Of a DNA stretch of 38,813 bases, positions 37,533-38,813 are shown one piece after another (position 1 is the stretch's first letter; the number at the start of each line of letters is the position of its first letter). A program made the translations under genes and the position numbers. The notes under the pieces are model-generated. The model saw only the letters and a list, made by a program, of their open reading frames with translations, did not search any database and was not told where the DNA came from. The stretch is from a virus: positions 1 through 38,813 of IMG/VR virus record IMGVR_UViG_3300020469_000103; one strand, written 5' to 3'.

Positions 37533-38267
37533 ATGAAGGTACTTATCAAAGCAATGCGACCGCACCGACAAAAGGTGTTGACAGAAGACGGGCAAGAGAT
37601 GCGCCTACAACAATGGGCAAACAAAAAAGCAGGTGCTACCCTTCGTAGTAGTAATGTGAGTGGCTTAAGGCCACATTATTCAACCGAACAATTCCAACAG
37701 GCTCGTGACGCTCTCATGCGTGAGGCTGTAGCCAATCCCGATGAACATGGCCTCAAGTTCATGGGCGAGCGTATGCCCTTTGAGGGTCAAACCTTGGAAG
37801 AGTCGCTGAGCGAACCCGATGTTGAGGGCGAGCGAGCGGCTGTTGACCAAGAGTTTGCCCCGGAAAAACCCGAAACGCCCGACATTTTTGATGAGCAGGG
37901 CAAACTTCGCCAAACGCTTCCGCAAGAAGAGGAGGAAGAGGAGTTTGACCCCGATGCTGAGGCTGAACACCTCCGCCGCATCATGACTTCTCGTGATGTT
38001 GCTATTCGTGATGCTTGGAGCGTGTTGAAAGAAATGCCACAGTGTAAAGTTTGTCAAGGAAAGTTGGAAGAAGTTCACCCCGGTGGAGGGGAAATGGTTT
38101 GTATGAATGCAAATTGTCCAGCAGTAATGAAGATACAAAGCGAAGGCCAACCACCAAGACTTCGTTTCCCGGCAGAAATGTTCCCAACTGGTAATTTTAA
38201 TTCTCTTGAAGAAATGACAGAACATGCTCGTAATAACCCCGACTATTCAAAGGACATGTATTCGTGA
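37533..38267 (+). CDS. Shared-leader protein with AW-LK motif and zinc ribbon (244 aa)
   Basis: ATG 37533 is preferred over GTG 37527 because it places the leader MKVLIKAM at the N-terminus, as in four other genes. Residues 157-166 are AIRDAWSVLK, the dispersed motif, immediately followed by a zinc ribbon CKVCQGKL...CMNANCP. Between leader and motif is a long acidic stretch (EEEEEEFDPDAEAE). This gene thus carries the leader, the motif and a zinc ribbon together. Function unknown. Confidence 0.75.
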   Translation: MKVLIKAMRPHRQKVLTEDGQEMRLQQWANKKAGATLRSSNVSGLRPHYSTEQFQQARDALMREAVANPDEHGLKFMGERMPFEGQTLEESLSEPDVEGERAAVDQEFAPEKPETPDIFDEQGKLRQTLPQEEEEEEFDPDAEAEHLRRIMTSRDVAIRDAWSVLKEMPQCKVCQGKLEEVHPGGGEMVCMNANCPAVMKIQSEGQPPRLRFPAEMFPTGNFNSLEEMTEHARNNPDYSKDMYS

Positions 38268-38280
38268 GGGGGTTTGATGT

Positions 38281-38813
38281 ATGCCAGTAGTGTTCAGTCC
38301 CGGTGAGCCGGAAACCCGGCCTCTTGACCCATCTGCTGTTGCATATTGCACCGCTCAACAAGTCGCTGACCTACTGGACATTGGCCCACAAGAAGCCATT
38401 CTCATGAGTGCTGATGCTGACACGGACGCAGTGTACATCACAGGCAACGAGTATCGTCAAGTAGGCTTTAGCGTAGGCGACAAAATTCGTGTGTACAGCG
38501 ATGCTGACCCACTGGGTGAAGAGGAGTTGACCATCACTGCCATCGGTAAAGGTACTGGTGGCAAATCGGGGCATGTCAAAATTACTTTTAGCGGAGCAAC
38601 GCTAACAGCATCGGACTATCAAGTGGCTGACAACGGGTATGTACAGAACAAAGCCTCGTTCACCAACGGGCGTGTTCGTGGCATGACCAAGGCAAAAGTG
38701 GAGCATGTTATTCTCAAAATGCAAGACCGCATTGACAACATGACACGCAACGCATGGCGACCGTATTTGGTGTCGGCTGAATACATCAACTTTGACACTT
38801 ACAAGCCATATCG
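38281..38813 (+). CDS. Head-tail connector-like protein (partial, runs off right edge)
   Basis: ATG 38281 follows GAGGGGGTTTG. 177 residues are visible. The N-terminus AYCTAQQVADLLDI is typical of head-tail connector or adaptor proteins, and the visible end (VEHVILKMQDRIDNMTRNAWR, then EYINFDTYKPY) recalls their helical core with ID..T..AW. Between them a beta-rich insertion (VGDKIRVYSDADP...) is present. Its position after the capsid genes fits. The 3' end is missing. Confidence 0.65.
   Translation, partial: MPVVFSPGEPETRPLDPSAVAYCTAQQVADLLDIGPQEAILMSADADTDAVYITGNEYRQVGFSVGDKIRVYSDADPLGEEELTITAIGKGTGGKSGHVKITFSGATLTASDYQVADNGYVQNKASFTNGRVRGMTKAKVEHVILKMQDRIDNMTRNAWRPYLVSAEYINFDTYKPY

Overview
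The window is part of the genome of a tailed double-stranded DNA virus, most likely one infecting an archaeon. The virus call rests on a head-and-packaging set: large terminase (20536-22026), portal (24398-26170), HK97-type prohead protease fused to a scaffold (33320-34699), major capsid protein (34727-35827), small head or connector proteins (35861 to the right edge) and a candidate small terminase (14958-15635). The archaeal call rests on TATA boxes about 22-30 bases upstream of start codons. Several of these transcripts would be leaderless. Internal operon genes instead use GAGGTGA-type ribosome sites, and one intrinsic terminator ends in T8. A marine euryarchaeal host such as Poseidoniales (Marine Group II) fits the style and moderate GC, but that is inference.

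Layout. 1-3750: leftward genes in three transcription units that share a roughly 40-base promoter block. They encode a partial PEP-utilising-like protein, four small overlapping genes and one GC-rich gene closed by a terminator. 2160-2825 and 3750-4180 carry no gene but hold inverted repeats, palindromes and short-motif arrays. 4210-10960: a first accessory block with an HMG-CoA-lyase-like enzyme and several large proteins of unknown role, probably virion-associated. Part of it is organised around a shared two-way promoter at 7650. 10961-11180: a second copy of the inverted-repeat element. 11181-14667: an unusual operon of three membrane proteins, an Arf/Ras-like GTPase and an AbrB-like regulator. 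14650-14907: a small leftward zinc protein sharing a two-way promoter with the long late operon. 14958-33280: small terminase, three large low-complexity proteins, large terminase, a run of tiny zinc-binding genes, a protein carrying a LAGLIDADG domain, portal, more small genes, and a 1928-residue giant containing a DNA-ligase-like domain that looks catalytically dead. 33320 to the right edge: capsid operon with its own strong TATA box.

Genes are packed with ATGA, GTGA, TAATG and TGATG junctions, so translational coupling is the rule within operons. Several otherwise unrelated proteins share short peptides: a PMDxAWxLLK-like helix at 12 sites in 8 genes, an N-terminal VLIxKA-like leader in 5 genes, and a C-terminal WxxxH tail shared by the scaffold and one small gene next to the portal. 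I read these as a possible in-genome tagging code for docking or packaging virion proteins. It is the most promising undescribed feature here, together with the viral GTPase-membrane operon.
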